NCBI RefSeq assembly: GCF_020509005.1
Contig: NC_063016.1
Location: 3,100,001 to 3,164,000 of the forward strand
DNA: 64,000 nt
Direction of reading: 5' to 3'
Source: Fulvia fulva
Lineage: Eukaryota > Ascomycota > Dothideomycetes > Mycosphaerellales > Mycosphaerellaceae
Of this stretch, positions 54,291-64,000 are shown in pieces. Numbering within the stretch: position 1 is the stretch's first letter; every line of letters begins with the position of its first letter. Made by a program: the position numbers and the translations under genes. Below the pieces are notes generated by a model that made no database searches, was not told the DNA's origin, and worked only from the letters and a program-made list of their open reading frames with translations.

Positions 54291-55260
54291 TGTTCTAATT
54301 TTATGTCTAGAGTAGGGCGAGGTCGTTCTCTACCCTAAAAGTCCTTAGTACCCTATAGGCTCTTATCGTAAACTACTAGTACGAGACCTTTACCGACCTT
54401 ACTACCTTAACTATCTAGTCCTTAAGTGTCTCGAGCTTTTGTCGGTCTGTCTCCTATACTATAAAGAGGCGTATTACTCCTCTAGGCTCGATTTTAGCTC
54501 CTACTATCTCCTTCTAGCTAATCCTATCTACTAGCTCCTTACTTATAAGGCCCTCTAGCTCTTGCTTCTCCTCCGGATCCGTAACGTATACCCTAATAGC
54601 GTTATTTATCCTTTAGGTCTATAGGTTAGGGGAGTTAGCTACTACGTTTGCCTATATAGGACTATACTAGGTAGTAGCTTTCTATTTTATCTACTAGATT
54701 ACTCTCGGGATCTAATATTTAAGTACCTTAAGGGCTCCGAGGAGTTAGGCGATCGTGTTCTTATATACCCTAGCTAGGCGCTTATCTACTTTGAGTATCT
54801 CTTAAGCCTCTTTATAGAGGTCCTTCTATATAGAGGTTTAGTTATCCCGGAGGGGTGGCTTACTCTATATTTATAGTCGCGGTTACTATAGCTATTACTA
54901 GTTTAGCTATTATTACTAGCTATACTATTGCTAGCTTAGTAGTATTATACTTGGCGTCTGTTTTTAGTAGACGTAGGTTTCCCTTATAAGTTGCTTAATA
55001 CTTACTAGCTAGGCTTCTAGTCTATAGTCTATGTCTCTAGTTTGCCTTCTCCTTTTCGAGAGGACTAGCGGGCGGCCATTTAGGTTATAGCGTAAGGTCT
55101 TATAAGTGTTCTATATGTTACGCGAGCTGTATATATTAAGGGTATATAGTAGGTTTATAGTGAATTGCTAGTATAGCTTATAATCTAAGCTAGGTAATAT
55201 TCTAGCTAAGTTTCGGCTAGTCTAGAAGGGGGCTTAGGGCCGTAGCGAAGCTATAGAAAC
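54291..55260 (-). pseudogene. LINE-b ORF1 5' part relic
   Basis: Minus-strand translation of about 54300-54560 gives a continuous protein-like sequence with few RIP stops (KEIVGAKIEPRGVIRLF, KVSYQQFTIRAYRVLRT), which resembles the central part of Tad-type ORF1. It continues the ORF1 relic broken by Ty3-A. The 5' untranslated part towards 55260 is unmarked. Confidence 0.65.
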
Positions 55261-55990
55261 AGGGTGACTAGAATCTCGAAACAGGCTAGCTTTAGAGCTA
55301 TATATCTCGATAGGTATCCGGTACGGATAGTTACTTTATACGTTCCTAAGTTACTCTTAATACGCGCTATCGAATACGCCGTATTTAGTAATAAGAAGGC
55401 CGGATACGTTTATATATCTATAGTTATAGTATATAGTAAGTTCGATACAGAGAGAGTATAAGAACTATCGGGCGCCGCGATAAAGTCTATAGTCGGAAGT
55501 ACGGGCCTAGCCCGTACTAAGACCTAAGGGCTCACCCTTTATCTTACTCTCTCTCTCTTCTCCGCTAGGGATACGGGTTCCGCTATATATAAGGCGGCTT
55601 TACCTAAAATACTCTCGCTTTTAGTAATTATCTACTTATATAAGTCCCTATTACCTAAAACATATACTTTTCCTTAAGTATAGCTATTATAATCCTTCGT
55701 CCTCTTTTCCTTAGTACCCGTATCCTTTAGAGTAGAATATATATAATACCTATTATACTCCTCTATTATTAAGGCGTATCGTAGGCCCTTACTATTATCT
55801 AGTAATAATAGAAAACTATAGGTATCTACTCCCTTTTTATCGGATCTTACCTTACTTATAAGGTTCCGACTATCGTATACCTTACTATTATTAACCTCTA
55901 AGGAGGACCGATTTTCGCCTTATATCGCTAGATACGACATATTCGAAAGCTGTTATTAAGGCTATTCTAACGATCTATAAAGTAGGCCAC
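55261..55990. other. RIPed intergenic stretch between two LINEs
   Basis: A 65-codon plus-strand frame at 55264-55461 is open but matches nothing I know. A perfect 9-bp hairpin, AGTACGGGC-CTA-GCCCGTACT, lies at 55498-55518. The rest is TA-rich with pyrimidine runs (55540-55560) and may be LINE-d 5' leader. No gene is supported. Confidence 0.4.
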
Positions 55991-56039
55991 TGCCCCGAGA
56001 ATTAAGGGAGTTCTACCTTATTTAACTTAGATAGCTTAA

Positions 56040-57400
56040 AGTTCTCTTTACCCTGTTTCTTTAGCTCTAAACGCCGCGGAGGTGCCTAGCTATATTAGGC
56101 AACTCCTAGGCAATAGTAGCCTAGGCTACGGCACTACCGGCGCCTACGGCTCTATAGGCGAAGCTCCCCTAAGACAACTAGTAGCAACTTATAGAGGACG
56201 TAAAAAGTATAGAAACTAACGATTAGCTCCTATACCGGTCTCTATAGGTGATAATTACTTAGCTACGTACGGCGCTTATACTATCGTATTACCGAGGGTA
56301 ATAAGAAATAAGGACGACGTCTTAGGCGATTAATAAGGCCACCCGGAATTAACACCCCTCTAGCTAGATATCGGTCGCGGTATCGATACTAGGCCCCCGC
56401 CTAACGTACGATATAGTTACGATCCGTATTATAGTAAAGGAAGACTAGGCCGAAGTTACGAAGCTATCGAACAAGGAGCTCGCCTAACGAATTAATTAAC
56501 TAGGGGTGGTCGTAGTGAACTAATAGTCTAACGGCACTCTATAGATCTATACTAGCTCTACTACTACTAGGAGGCACCTAGAGGAATAGCTATAGTAGGC
56601 ATCTAAGGTTACGGTATTAGCGGAGGTCTTAACGAAGTAATTTACGATCCTAGTCTACGATATACCTAAGGAGTTCGACCTAACTAACTAAGGTCACCTA
56701 CGTACTCTCTAAGAGGACAACCCGGTCACTCTTAACTCTCTAATCTAGAAGGCGACTTAGCTCTATAGGAAATGGCTAGAAGGTAAGAAGGCCTCGGCGC
56801 TAATCGTATAGCTATAAGATACGAAAGCGGCGGATCTAGCGATAGAACAAGGCCTAATTTAGTAATATAGCCTTAAGATAGTAGAAAAGCACTCCTTATC
56901 CTTTAGTGTCCTCTAATACTTCAAATGCTAACAGTATAGACACTAAGCCTATACGTATATAAACAAGTAGGCCTACTCGAACTATATAGAAGACTATATA
57001 TCTAGGGACTATATATCGGCTACGAGACGGTACGCGAACTGTTCGGGGTACTACCTATCGTATAGCGCGGAATGCCTATAGCGGAAACTAGCGAAAAACA
57101 AGGCAATCACAAACAGAACCGTCGCCCTAAGATTCTACGGCGACCGTAAGGCTAGTCTATACCGGAACTAGCTAGCGGCGGTCGGGTATAAGCGCCCTAG
57201 GGCCGAGAATAATAGAAAAGATACGTAACCTAGGGCGTACGGGAGGCCACGTACTCTACTAGCTACGGCGAGGGAATCTAACTAGGCCCGGCTCCCCTTT
57301 AGTATATAGCCGATAGTCGTAGACTAGGACGTATAAGGTAGTAGGACATAGGATATTATAGAGGAAATAATTGTCGATAATAATAACTAGCCTCGATACG
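56040..57400 (+). pseudogene. LINE-d ORF1 relic
   Basis: RIPed ORF1. The zinc-knuckle region lies at about 56915-57080 (YFKCQQYRHQAY, then ANCSGYYLSYSAEC): the CFKCQQYGH pattern of LINE-c is visible with some Cys/His read as Tyr or Arg. Upstream sequence is coding-like but broken by stops. Confidence 0.75.
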
Positions 57401-59970
57401 CTTAGTATTATCTAGTATAACGTTAACTATAGTAAGGATATAGTCTAGAACCATTTCCTATACGAGGCGGACCCGTACGTCTACTACGTCCTAGTAATCT
57501 AGGAGCTATAGATTGACCCGTACTATAAGAGACTAACGACCTATAAGTTACTAGGCTATACGATATCCCTACGAGGCGACGGTAGACCCCGTACGTACTT
57601 CTATATTAGTAAGGACATACTAGAATCCGACTAGGAGGTAGTATACTACGTAGACAAAGAAGGCGGGGGCGATATTACCTCCCTCTACGTAGGTAGTACC
57701 TAGATATACAACTTATATATATAACCGCTAGCCTCGAGGTCTAGCCGCGACCTAGGGGTCTATAGATACCTAGACAGTACGCTTAAGAGACAAGGGTACC
57801 ACATTATAGTAGGAGACTTTAATATATACTACCCTTCCTAGGAAAGCCTTATATAGCCGTACCCTATAGCCGACGAAGTACTCGACTTAATAGCGAGTAA
57901 CGCAATTGCCCTTAATACCCCGAAGGACCTAGGCACCTAGAAGAGAGGGGGACTCTAAGGTACGATCGACCTCTCCTAGATCTTAGATAGCTACTACTAT
58001 ATAGTAACCTACTATAGGATCGAATATAAACTCGAGGCGTCGTTATACTATATACTAGTTAGGACCTCTATTACGATATAGATATAACGTATACTAGCGA
58101 GAACCCCTAAGCTAAACTAGGGAAAGGCCTACTAGGCTAATATCTAGGCGTACCTCGATAACTCTAAGAGGCTAGTCTAGATCGCGTAGTAGTAATATAA
58201 TAGTAAAGACGAGATAGACGAGGCAGTCTAAGGGTTAATAGACGAAATAAGAAAAGCGACCTTACTTTACGTTCCGCTTACCTAACTAACGATATAGTCT
58301 AAACTATACTAGACGCCGAAGTATACTACGGTAGTAAGAGAAGTAAGGAGAGCCCGCCGGGTATAGACGAGCAGCTATAGCGAGGAGGCCTAGAACGTAT
58401 ATAGGGAGGTATACTAATAGAAGAAAGCTATAATACGGAGGGAGAAAGTAGTCGGCTAGAGAGCTATAGTAGAAGAAATCGCCGGTAAGCTACCGAGGAT
58501 ATAGAAGCTAGCGAAATAGGCCCGATAAGACCCTATATAGGGCCCCTCCTTCTCTATCCTAGCGCTATAATCGCCTAGTAGCCCGGTTAGCGACCCCGAG
58601 GCTAAGGCGCGTCTACTAGCTAGTAAGTTCTTCCCGCCCCTAGTCGAGGCTAATCTAAGCGACATAAATAGCTCTACTCCCCTAGCCCCTAGTATCGCGG
58701 TCTAATAGGAGGTGTCCGAGGGAGAAGTTACCGCTATACTTAGGAAGTTACCAGCGAAGAAAGCCCCGGGGCCGGATAGGATCCTAAACGAGCTACTAAA
58801 GAAGTATAGAGATCAACTAGCCCTAGTAGTCGTAGCGATCTTTAACGCCTACCTATAGACCGGATACTACCCGATAGTATTTAAATAATCGACGATAGTA
58901 GTCCTACGTAAGCCGTAAAAGGAAGACTATACGTAGATAAAGTCGTACCGCCTAATTACGCTCCTTAATACTCTTAGGAAGGCGCTTAAGAAGCTAGTTA
59001 TAACGAAACTCTCCGAGGCGGTAGAGGAATACTCCCTACTCCCGGATACCTAGATAGGTACGCGCCTATAGCGATCGACGCTATCCGCGATAGAACTTAT
59101 TACCTCTTAGGTAAAGGCTATCTAGTATAAGAATAGGGACAAGGTAGTATCCTTACTTAGTCTAGACATATCGGGAGCCTTCGACTACGTATTATACCCG
59201 CGGCTACTCTATATCCTAAGGTCGAAAGGACTCCCTAAGTAGCTTATTAACTTTGTACGGTCCTACCTCTAAAACCGTAGTACGTCGATCCTAGTCGCTT
59301 AGTATAAAAGCCTATTTTAAGTAATCTATACTAGAATCCCGTAAGTCTTAACGCTAGTACCTATCCTATTCCTCTTCTTTATAGCGACGCTACTCCTAGC
59401 CCTAGAATCCTAGAACACCGCTACGAGCGGCTTCGTAGACGATACGAACATCCTAGCGTAGTCTTTCTCGACTAAGGAGAACTATAGGCTACTAGAAGAG
59501 AAGTATAAGATCTACGAGGACTAGGCTAGGAGGTATAGGGCTCGGTTTACCCTAGAAAAGTACAATCTAATACACTTTATCCGCCGGCTATAGTTCTATA
59601 ATATATAAGCTTCTATCTAGATATAGAGGTATACGACTAACCCGGCAAATTAGCTTAGGGTCCTCGGACTATAGGTAGACCCGGCGCTACGGTAGAGGAA
59701 GTACGTATAGTTAGTATTACGGAAGGCTAAACAGAATATAGTATTATACTAGAGGCTCACTACGTCTATATAGGGGGCGGACTTTCGGTAGTTATAACTT
59801 CTATATACGGCTATTATACGGCTAGTCCTTACCTATAGTAGCTAAGTATAGTCCTTAGGCGAGAGGGCCTACCTATTAAAGGGACTCGTCGCGCCGTTAG
59901 CGAAGATCTAAAACTAATACCTAAGGAAGGTTACCGGAGTATATAAGTCGATACTAATAAGGATACTTAA
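57401..59970 (+). pseudogene. LINE-d ORF2 relic: endonuclease and reverse transcriptase
   Basis: Motifs in order: IIQYNVNYSKD near 57415-57445 (endonuclease start), VGDFNIYYPS near 57808-57840, KKAPGPDRILNEL near 58755-58795, SLDISGAFDYV near 59155-59190, IPQ..TLVPILFLFF near 59335-59375 and GFVDDTNILA at 59428-59457. Stops are RIP type. The frame continues to about 59970, where the Ty3-D LTR begins. Confidence 0.87.
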
Positions 59971-60166
59971 TGTTACGGGTCTAGGCTACTCTCGGTAGGT
60001 AAAAGGGTATCGTAGCTAAGTAATCGAATAAGTTCTACAGAGAAGAGAAGTTCTAGCTAAGGCGCGTATCGAAGATAAGCGCGACGTTCGCCGAGCCGAG
60101 GCGTTACGTTATGTTTACGAAGTCACGTGACCCGTAGGCCGTAGGCCATAGGGCTACACCGTGATA
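59971..60166 (-). repeat. Ty3-D 3' LTR
   Basis: 196 bp; on the plus strand it begins TGTTACGGGTCTAGG and ends CACCGTGATA. On the minus strand it therefore starts TATCACGGTG (RIPed TGTCACGGTG). Contains GTCACGTGAC. The five bases outside are CTTAA (59966-59970); their partner would lie beyond the window. Confidence 0.85.
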
Positions 60167-60169
60167 CCA

Positions 60170-60180
60170 CTCCCCTTCTC
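60170..60180 (-). other. Ty3-D polypurine tract
   Basis: Minus-strand GAGAAGGGGAG then TGG lies next to the 3' LTR. It is less G-rich than in the other chromoviruses here. Confidence 0.75.
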
Positions 60181-60499
60181 AAATCGCCTTAAGCGCCTAC
60201 GAGGCGGTATCTATCAATTCAAAATAAGCAACGCTCTATAGGGTATATCTATCTAACTCTATAATCTAAAACTCCGGTATATATAAAGATACGACTATAG
60301 ACGAGCCTAAGCTACGAGTAAAGCGACGTTACTAGCGGTAGCGAGTCCTAGGCGCAGATCGTAGAAACGAAGTGACTGTTTATTATGCCTTAGCACGCCT
60401 TAGGTTGTATCGTGACTAGTACTTAGCGTCGGCGGTAACGGTCGCGTCGTTATTAGTATCGCTAGTACTGTCCGCCGAGTCTATTAGCTCTGTTATATC

Positions 60500-62480
60500 A
60501 GGCTCTAGTGCTTACTATCCGCGTAGAGGTCCTGGAGCGCGAGGGTTCTTATGATAGTAGTCTGCTATAAGTTCGTCTATAGTGCCTTTTAAGTTGATAT
60601 AAGGTTCTTTAGTATATAACCTATCTACCTATTTGATAGTATAGCTGACACTCTTCTTTGCTTTTCTAGTCTAGCGACTGTCTACCACTACTACGGTATC
60701 GTGCCATTCCTTAACTTCGCTATCGACTTCGGTGAGCGTAGGTTCGTGCGTCTATAAAGGGAACGGGTCTTCGGCGGATAGTCGTAGTAGGTCGGTATAG
60801 AACACGTAGTATATTCTTATACTCGTAGGCAGGTCGAGTTCGTAGATATCGGTCGCTACTTTCTTTGTGATCGTGAAGGGGCCTACGTTCTTATAATCAA
60901 GCTTCTTCGCTAGTCGTTTAGTACGAATATTACGTAAATTGAGCCAAACCTTATCTCCTACCTTATAAGACCGCGTAGGTCTCCGGCTATGTTTCTGATA
61001 GTCGGCTTCAAGCTATGCTTATATATACTTAAGCTAGTTGATGTAATGTGTATGTACACGGCTTATATAAGTTTCGAAAGCGTCTATATCTTGTTAGCTA
61101 ATTTTCTACGTAGCTAGTAGTACGTCCGTACGGGTAGGTCTACTAAGAACTTCTATTCTTAGGTTTCTTCCTAAGGTTACGAAGAACGGTAATACGCCGG
61201 CAGTGCTTTTTATGTTGTTCAAAGCAAACTCCGCTATTAGTAGCCAGTCGTATTAGTTGTCTTGGGCGTAATTGATATATATACGTAGGTACTACTCTAT
61301 AACTTAGTTCGTGCGTTCGGACTGACTATCGGTCTAAGGGTGCCATACCGTCGACATCTTATACTTGATGCCTAGGCGTTCGTAAAGCGTCTTCTAGAAG
61401 CGACTTACCTACTACGAGCCGCGGTCTAAGTAGATAGAGCGGAACAGGCCTTGATCCTTAATAACGTAGCGGATGATCATATCTATAGCTGTCTCGGGCT
61501 CTATGTCGACGACTAGCATAAGGTACTTGCGCTTTATAAGACGATATGTTAAGGTAAGGATGTTGTTGTACTTGACGCCCTCCGGGCTATAGCTGTCTAG
61601 AAGTACTATAATATAGTCTAGGGCCACTTCCTCGAATATACCGTTAGGTATTAGGATTTGCTTAAGGTTGCCCTAGTACGTATTATAGAAAGCCTTAGTT
61701 CTAGTGTATATATAACAGTTCTTCACATATCGTGCGATGTTAGCCTATATACTAGGCCAATAGTACGTACAAGTCATCAGCTCGTATATCTTCTCGCGCC
61801 CCGGGTAGCCGGCTATAGGGGCATTATAACAAGCGGCTATAAGTTCTTCGCGGATGTTGCCACTATTAGGCACGTAGAGGCGGCCTTGAATATGAATCAG
61901 GTCGTGCTCTAGTTCGCACTCGCTAAGATTGATATACGTGTTTAATTTCTACGGTAGCCGACTATCGCTAGCTTATAGGCCTTTCTTAATTACTACTACG
62001 AGCTCGTCCTGATCGTAGGCGTTCTGGATCTCTTCCTTAATAGACGCCTTATTCGCGTTAAGCACGGCAAGCGCGAGCTGATATTAGTCGCGAGCGTTCG
62101 TATACGTTATTATTACTAACACTCTAAGATACTCCTATACTTTAGGGGCGAGGTTGCGTTCCTTTAAGACCGTTTGTTATCTATTCTTGATATCGTCTAT
62201 TACGTCTATGTCCTAAGTACGGCGTGTTAGGGCATTAGGCTTACCGCCTAGCTTGCCTAGTCGGTATTCGATCTAGAAATCGAACCCGGACAAGAATTCA
62301 CTCTATCGTACTTGTCGGCGATTTAGCTACTTAGTGGTTATGAAGTATTATAGACCGCGGTGATTAGACAATACCCTAGTCTTACTACCTAGTAGCTCTG
62401 GCCGCTATTCCTTAAAAGCTCGAACGATGGCTATAAGCTCCTTGTCGTAGATCTTATAGTTACACTCGGCTAGATCTATC
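60500..62480 (-). pseudogene. Ty3-D Pol relic, C-terminal half: RNase H end, integrase, chromodomain
   Basis: On the minus strand: NYKIYDKELIAIVRAFKE (RNase H) at about 62405-62460, YFITTK near 62335, integrase finger region at about 61690-61830 (AP...GYPGREKIYELM, YYWPSI), and integrase core with ALDYI and YLDRGS in the open block 61412-61627 plus SERTN near 61305-61325, covering the D, D and E positions. The chromodomain lies at about 60540-60720 (VSYTIKWVDRL, ELIADYYHKNPRAPGP). Stops of RIP type interrupt it. In the second-D motif the Ser codon reads Leu. Confidence 0.8.
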
Positions 62481-62509
62481 TTCGTCTTTGCCTTTTATAT
62501 ATTATTAGA

Positions 62510-63240
62510 AGTCGGACGCTGCTATAGCGCTGAGCTACATACTAACTTCTTCTATAGCCTCCTTCTTAGTCATAGGTAGCGCGTCGTCATTCTGCTCCTA
62601 AATTAGGTAGCCTTCTTATAGTTATTAGCCCTCTTTAAGCTAATCTTCTAGACATTCTACGGCCTCCGCAGTACTTATAGACGAGATGTCAATGCCTATA
62701 ATTGCCGCTACGTCTGTCCGATCGGCACGCTATTACTACCGAGCTTGTGCTTGTTTTTCTAGTTAATAGCGTACCGTCGTTAGTATTCTTTCGTAATAGT
62801 CTCCGTAGTAAGACGTAAACGTGACGGTGTTCGTCTAGTTCCCGAAGTCTAGTAGGTGTTTCTGTACCCACGGTATACTAAGAATGAAGTTATACTTAAT
62901 GCCGGTAACAAAGTAGTTCAATTCTTCGACGTGACCGTTCAGGTCTAGAGTCGCTTTTACGTACTCCGTAGCTTCGTTCTTCTTAGACGGGTCTACTATA
63001 CCGATTCTAAATAGAGTAGGTAGCTTTGTCCGATCACAATCCTTTATAAACTTCGTGCTATAAAAGATCGACTATGCGCCTAGATCTACTAGGCATCTAG
63101 TAGGCTTGCCTTTAACGGTGCCGTATATAATAAGACGATCACTACGTAGCGGGATGTCGACTTTGATTGCTCCGACCTTTATAGTCTCGATATCTATGAC
63201 CTTAGGTATGTCTGCCTCCGAAGTCTACCGCTATAGTAGG
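62510..63240 (-). pseudogene. Ty3-D protease region
   Basis: On the minus strand an aspartic-protease-like segment reads RCLVDLGA near 63090-63115, where DSGA is expected, followed by IKYNFILSIPWVQKH near 62865-62915 (cf. LEYDIVFGLPWL of LTR-RT1). After about 300 bp of acidic linker the sequence enters RNase H directly at about 62480. The RT fingers, YLDD box and connection are not found. Confidence 0.75.
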
Positions 63241-63299
63241 TTGACCTTTTTGTTTCGTTACTAGGGTATCGGCGTAGGTTCTAACATCCTTAGCGGGCC

Positions 63300-64000
63300 T
63301 TTGCCTAACGGATATGTACTCGGTTCTTCTAACGTAAGGTGCTCGTAGATGTTCTTAGGAGGATCTTTACTAGGCGTAATGTTAGCTATAGTAATAATAG
63401 CTATACTCTGAACTATACGCCTTAGTCTAGAGTTGCCCCGTTTCCCTGTTATTAGGGTTCGAAGTCGATAAGGTTCTAGTCGACCGTAGTAGCTACGTTA
63501 CCTCTAGCATTACCCTTACGGAACTAGAACTATTCGTAAGATCGGTACTACTAGTTATAGTCCGGGCTCTTATATACGTAGTAGAACGTCTTGTCCTTCT
63601 AGTACGCCGCTTCATCCTTCGTGAGCTTGCGATATGTCAAGCTAGTACGCTTAGCGGCTACTATGTCGTACTGTTAGTATACCTTCTCGTCTATACGCTC
63701 GCTACGCGGCTTGCCTATAGGTCCTCGACCGCCGCCGCCGCCGCCGCCTCTAGTGCTACCGGAGGAACCTAGTCGCGCGTTGCCTTGGCTACCGGTCTGG
63801 CCTCCTCTACTTAGCTTCTTACCGGGTAGTTGCTACTACTAGCGCGGTATGTCGTCGAGGTCGATCTCGATATTACGGAGAGCATCTTCTATCTCGGTCA
63901 GGCTCCTAAACCGTATACCCGCGATCTTCGCGCGTAGACGTAGAAGAATCTTCTCCTTAAGGTTCTCTATTAGTTCTTCGCGCCCGTCCTTAGTAGTATG
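63300..64000 (-). pseudogene. Ty3-D Gag relic (partial)
   Basis: Minus-strand sequence continuing from beyond the window: a Leu/Lys/Arg-rich helical stretch (ENLKEKILLRLRAKIAGIRF, about 63910-63970), an acidic segment (RNIEIDLDDIP), then a Gly/Ser/Arg-rich linker with a run of Gly near 63730-63755 and a Tyr/Gln/Lys-rich region near 63530-63680. This composition matches the Gag-to-protease part of chromoviruses. No zinc knuckle was resolved. Confidence 0.65.

Larger units (their letters stand above)
38881..55260 (-). mobile_element. LINE-b: RIPed LINE in three pieces
   Basis: Minus-strand LINE reassembled from 38881-40990 (ORF2 RT and C-terminus), 45117-47081 (endonuclease, ORF1 3' part) and 54291-about 55260 (ORF1 5' part). 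LINE-c interrupts it at 40991-45099 and Ty3-A at 47087-54285. Removing both leaves about 5 kb in normal LINE order. Heavily RIPed. The 5' and 3' edges are approximate; the 3' edge touches the solo LTR target duplication. Confidence 0.82.
55990..59970 (+). mobile_element. LINE-d: RIPed Tad-like LINE, interrupted by Ty3-D
   Basis: Plus-strand ORF1 and ORF2 relics in LINE order. Ty3-D enters at 59971 while ORF2 C-terminal coding is still in progress, so the 3' end must lie beyond the window. Opposite in orientation to LINE-b, giving a head-to-head arrangement of the two LINEs. The 5' boundary is approximate. Confidence 0.85.
59971..64000 (-). mobile_element. Ty3-D: RIPed chromovirus lacking its reverse transcriptase, runs off the window
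   Basis: A minus-strand chromovirus with its 3' LTR at 59971-60166; the 5' end lies beyond 64000. Reading 5' to 3' (decreasing coordinates): gag, protease, then directly the end of RNase H, integrase and chromodomain. The RT domain (about 1 kb in LTR-RT1) is absent. Moderately RIPed. Confidence 0.85.

Noticed and set aside
55264..55461. 65-codon frame in RIPed DNA
   Set aside because: Short, unrecognised and adjacent to degraded LINE ends; no support as a gene.
1..64000. tRNA, rRNA, CRISPR array, bacterial-type operon
   Set aside because: Looked for and not seen; content and RIP signature are those of a fungal repeat region.

Overview
The window reads as a transposon graveyard in the repeat-rich heterochromatin of a filamentous ascomycete (Pezizomycotina). 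The main clue is repeat-induced point mutation (RIP). Over most of the window CA and TG are nearly absent, TA is hugely over-represented and CG is retained; I find no CA at all in the first 300 bases. Reading frames of recognisable transposon proteins are broken almost only by TAG/TAA at positions where CAG, CAA or TGG is expected. The element mix (Tad-like LINEs, chromodomain Ty3/gypsy elements, Ty1/copia, a Hop-like MULE, Fot1/pogo and hAT elements) fits the same group. I recognise no host single-copy gene, tRNA or rRNA, and I cannot name the species.

Layout, left to right. 1-4250: RIP-degraded LINE (-), called LINE-a. 4480-5990: truncated hAT transposase (-). 6092-16539: a Hop-like MULE whose transposase gene (-) is split by an intact 7.2 kb chromovirus, LTR-RT1 (6977-14198, -), with identical 184-bp LTRs, a CGCTT target duplication, intact gag and pol and a textbook -1 frameshift site. 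16650-20900: 5'-truncated copia-1 (+). 21540-23250: RIPed Fot1/pogo transposase (-). 23250-28945: RIPed chromovirus Ty3-B (+). 28950-29841: 3' end of copia-2 (+). 29842-31478: 3' end of chromovirus Ty3-C (+). 31479-37390: an un-RIPed island without a convincing gene, containing a pogo-type element (35483-36653) with perfect 66-bp inverted repeats but no catalytic domain. 37391-38652: unidentified RIPed DNA. 38658-38875: copia solo LTR. 38881-55260: LINE-b (-), interrupted by LINE-c (40991-45099, +) and by the complete but RIPed chromovirus Ty3-A (47087-54285, +). 55990-59970: LINE-d (+), interrupted by chromovirus Ty3-D (59971 to beyond the window, -), which has lost its reverse transcriptase.

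The genes do not form a host pathway; they are replication machinery of selfish elements. The biology lies in the layering: older elements were RIPed, then entered by newer ones. Inferred order at the left: hAT and MULE first, RIP of the MULE 3' half, then insertion of LTR-RT1, which carries no RIP and looks potentially active. In LTR-RT1, Gag is made from the first frame and Pol probably as a Gag-Pol fusion by -1 slippage at 11770-11776. Pol then supplies protease, reverse transcriptase, RNase H, an integrase and a C-terminal chromodomain that may explain insertion into already silenced DNA. RIP is patchy: several elements switch from heavily mutated to nearly clean within their own length.
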